Shown piece by piece: positions 63,913 to 64,000 of a stretch of DNA of 64,000 nucleotides. Made by a program: the position numbers and the translations under genes. This DNA is from Tyto alba (taxonomy: Eukaryota; Chordata; Aves; Strigiformes; Tytonidae), in assembly GCF_018691265.1 (NCBI RefSeq), contig NW_024881282.1, positions 50,785,122 to 50,849,121 of the forward strand, given 5' to 3'. The first letter of the stretch is position 1, and every line of letters starts with the position of its first letter. The notes beneath the pieces were generated by a model that made no database searches, had not been told where the DNA came from, and saw only the letters and a program-made list of their open reading frames with translations.

Positions 63913-64000
63913 TTACAAATGCTTCTTCTTTTTAATTGCCTCTGCCCTCACAGCCAAGCTCTTGGCACAGATGGTCAGGACCACGATGAGGACTCCGACC
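63913..64000 (-). CDS. KCNMB4: KCNMB4 C-terminus (BK channel beta-4 subunit), partial
   Basis: Auxiliary subunit of the large-conductance calcium-activated potassium channel; it slows activation and lowers toxin sensitivity, mainly in neurons (established). The minus strand gives VGVLIVVLTICAKSLAVR then AEAIKKKKHL and TAA (63913-63915): 28 residues plus one base of the previous codon. The first part is the end of the second transmembrane helix, the rest the cytoplasmic Lys-rich tail. It matches the ending of mammalian KCNMB4 as I recall it almost residue for residue, with differences only in the last few positions. The rest of the gene continues past the window. Convergent with PTPRB, as in mammals. 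Confidence 0.95.
   Translation of the reverse strand, partial: VGVLIVVLTICAKSLAVRAEAIKKKKHL

Overview
This window comes from a vertebrate nuclear genome, almost certainly a bird. Its genes are split into short exons with GT-AG introns. It carries a 3'-anchored CR1-type LINE fragment (3311-3448) and two solo LTRs of a common avian endogenous-retrovirus family (29397-29951 and 53865-54451). The introns are short for a vertebrate receptor gene. I see no bacterial, plasmid or phage features.

Positions 4878-48100 on the + strand hold nearly all of one gene, PTPRB (receptor-type tyrosine-protein phosphatase beta, also called VE-PTP). I resolved 30 coding exons. They join in one open frame of about 1888 codons to a TAA stop at 43731-43733. 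Fifteen exons (4878-24928) each encode one complete fibronectin type III (FN3) repeat between phase-1 introns. A sixteenth FN3 is split over three exons (26860-30276). One exon holds the transmembrane helix (30791-30890), three small exons form the juxtamembrane segment (one is only 18 nt), and eight exons encode one cytoplasmic PTP catalytic domain. A last coding stub gives a seven-residue C-terminus. By comparison with mammalian PTPRB (17 FN3 repeats, about 2000 residues), only the signal peptide and first FN3 are missing; they lie upstream of the window. WPD-loop Asp, P-loop Cys and Arg, the pTyr-loop and the Q-loop are all present, so the enzyme looks active. The 3' UTR appears to run about 4.4 kb to paired AATAAA signals near 48080.

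Positions 48100-63480 are intergenic: one LTR with a perfect 5-bp target duplication, A-rich tracts, and two compact CpG-rich blocks (about 60640-60780 and 62640-62990). At the right edge, on the - strand, 63913-64000 encodes the last 28 residues of KCNMB4, the beta-4 subunit of the BK channel. PTPRB and KCNMB4 are therefore convergent, the same arrangement as in mammals.

PTPRB acts in endothelial cells, where it dephosphorylates VE-cadherin, TIE2 and VEGFR2 signalling partners; KCNMB4 is a neuronal BK regulator. The two are neighbours by conserved synteny and have no obvious functional link. I found no previously undescribed gene system. The best unusual observations are a GC-AG intron, an 18-nt microexon, one strikingly GC-rich FN3 exon in an AT-rich gene, a possible older LTR inside the intron that splits the catalytic signature, and an orphan CpG-rich block near the KCNMB4 3' end.
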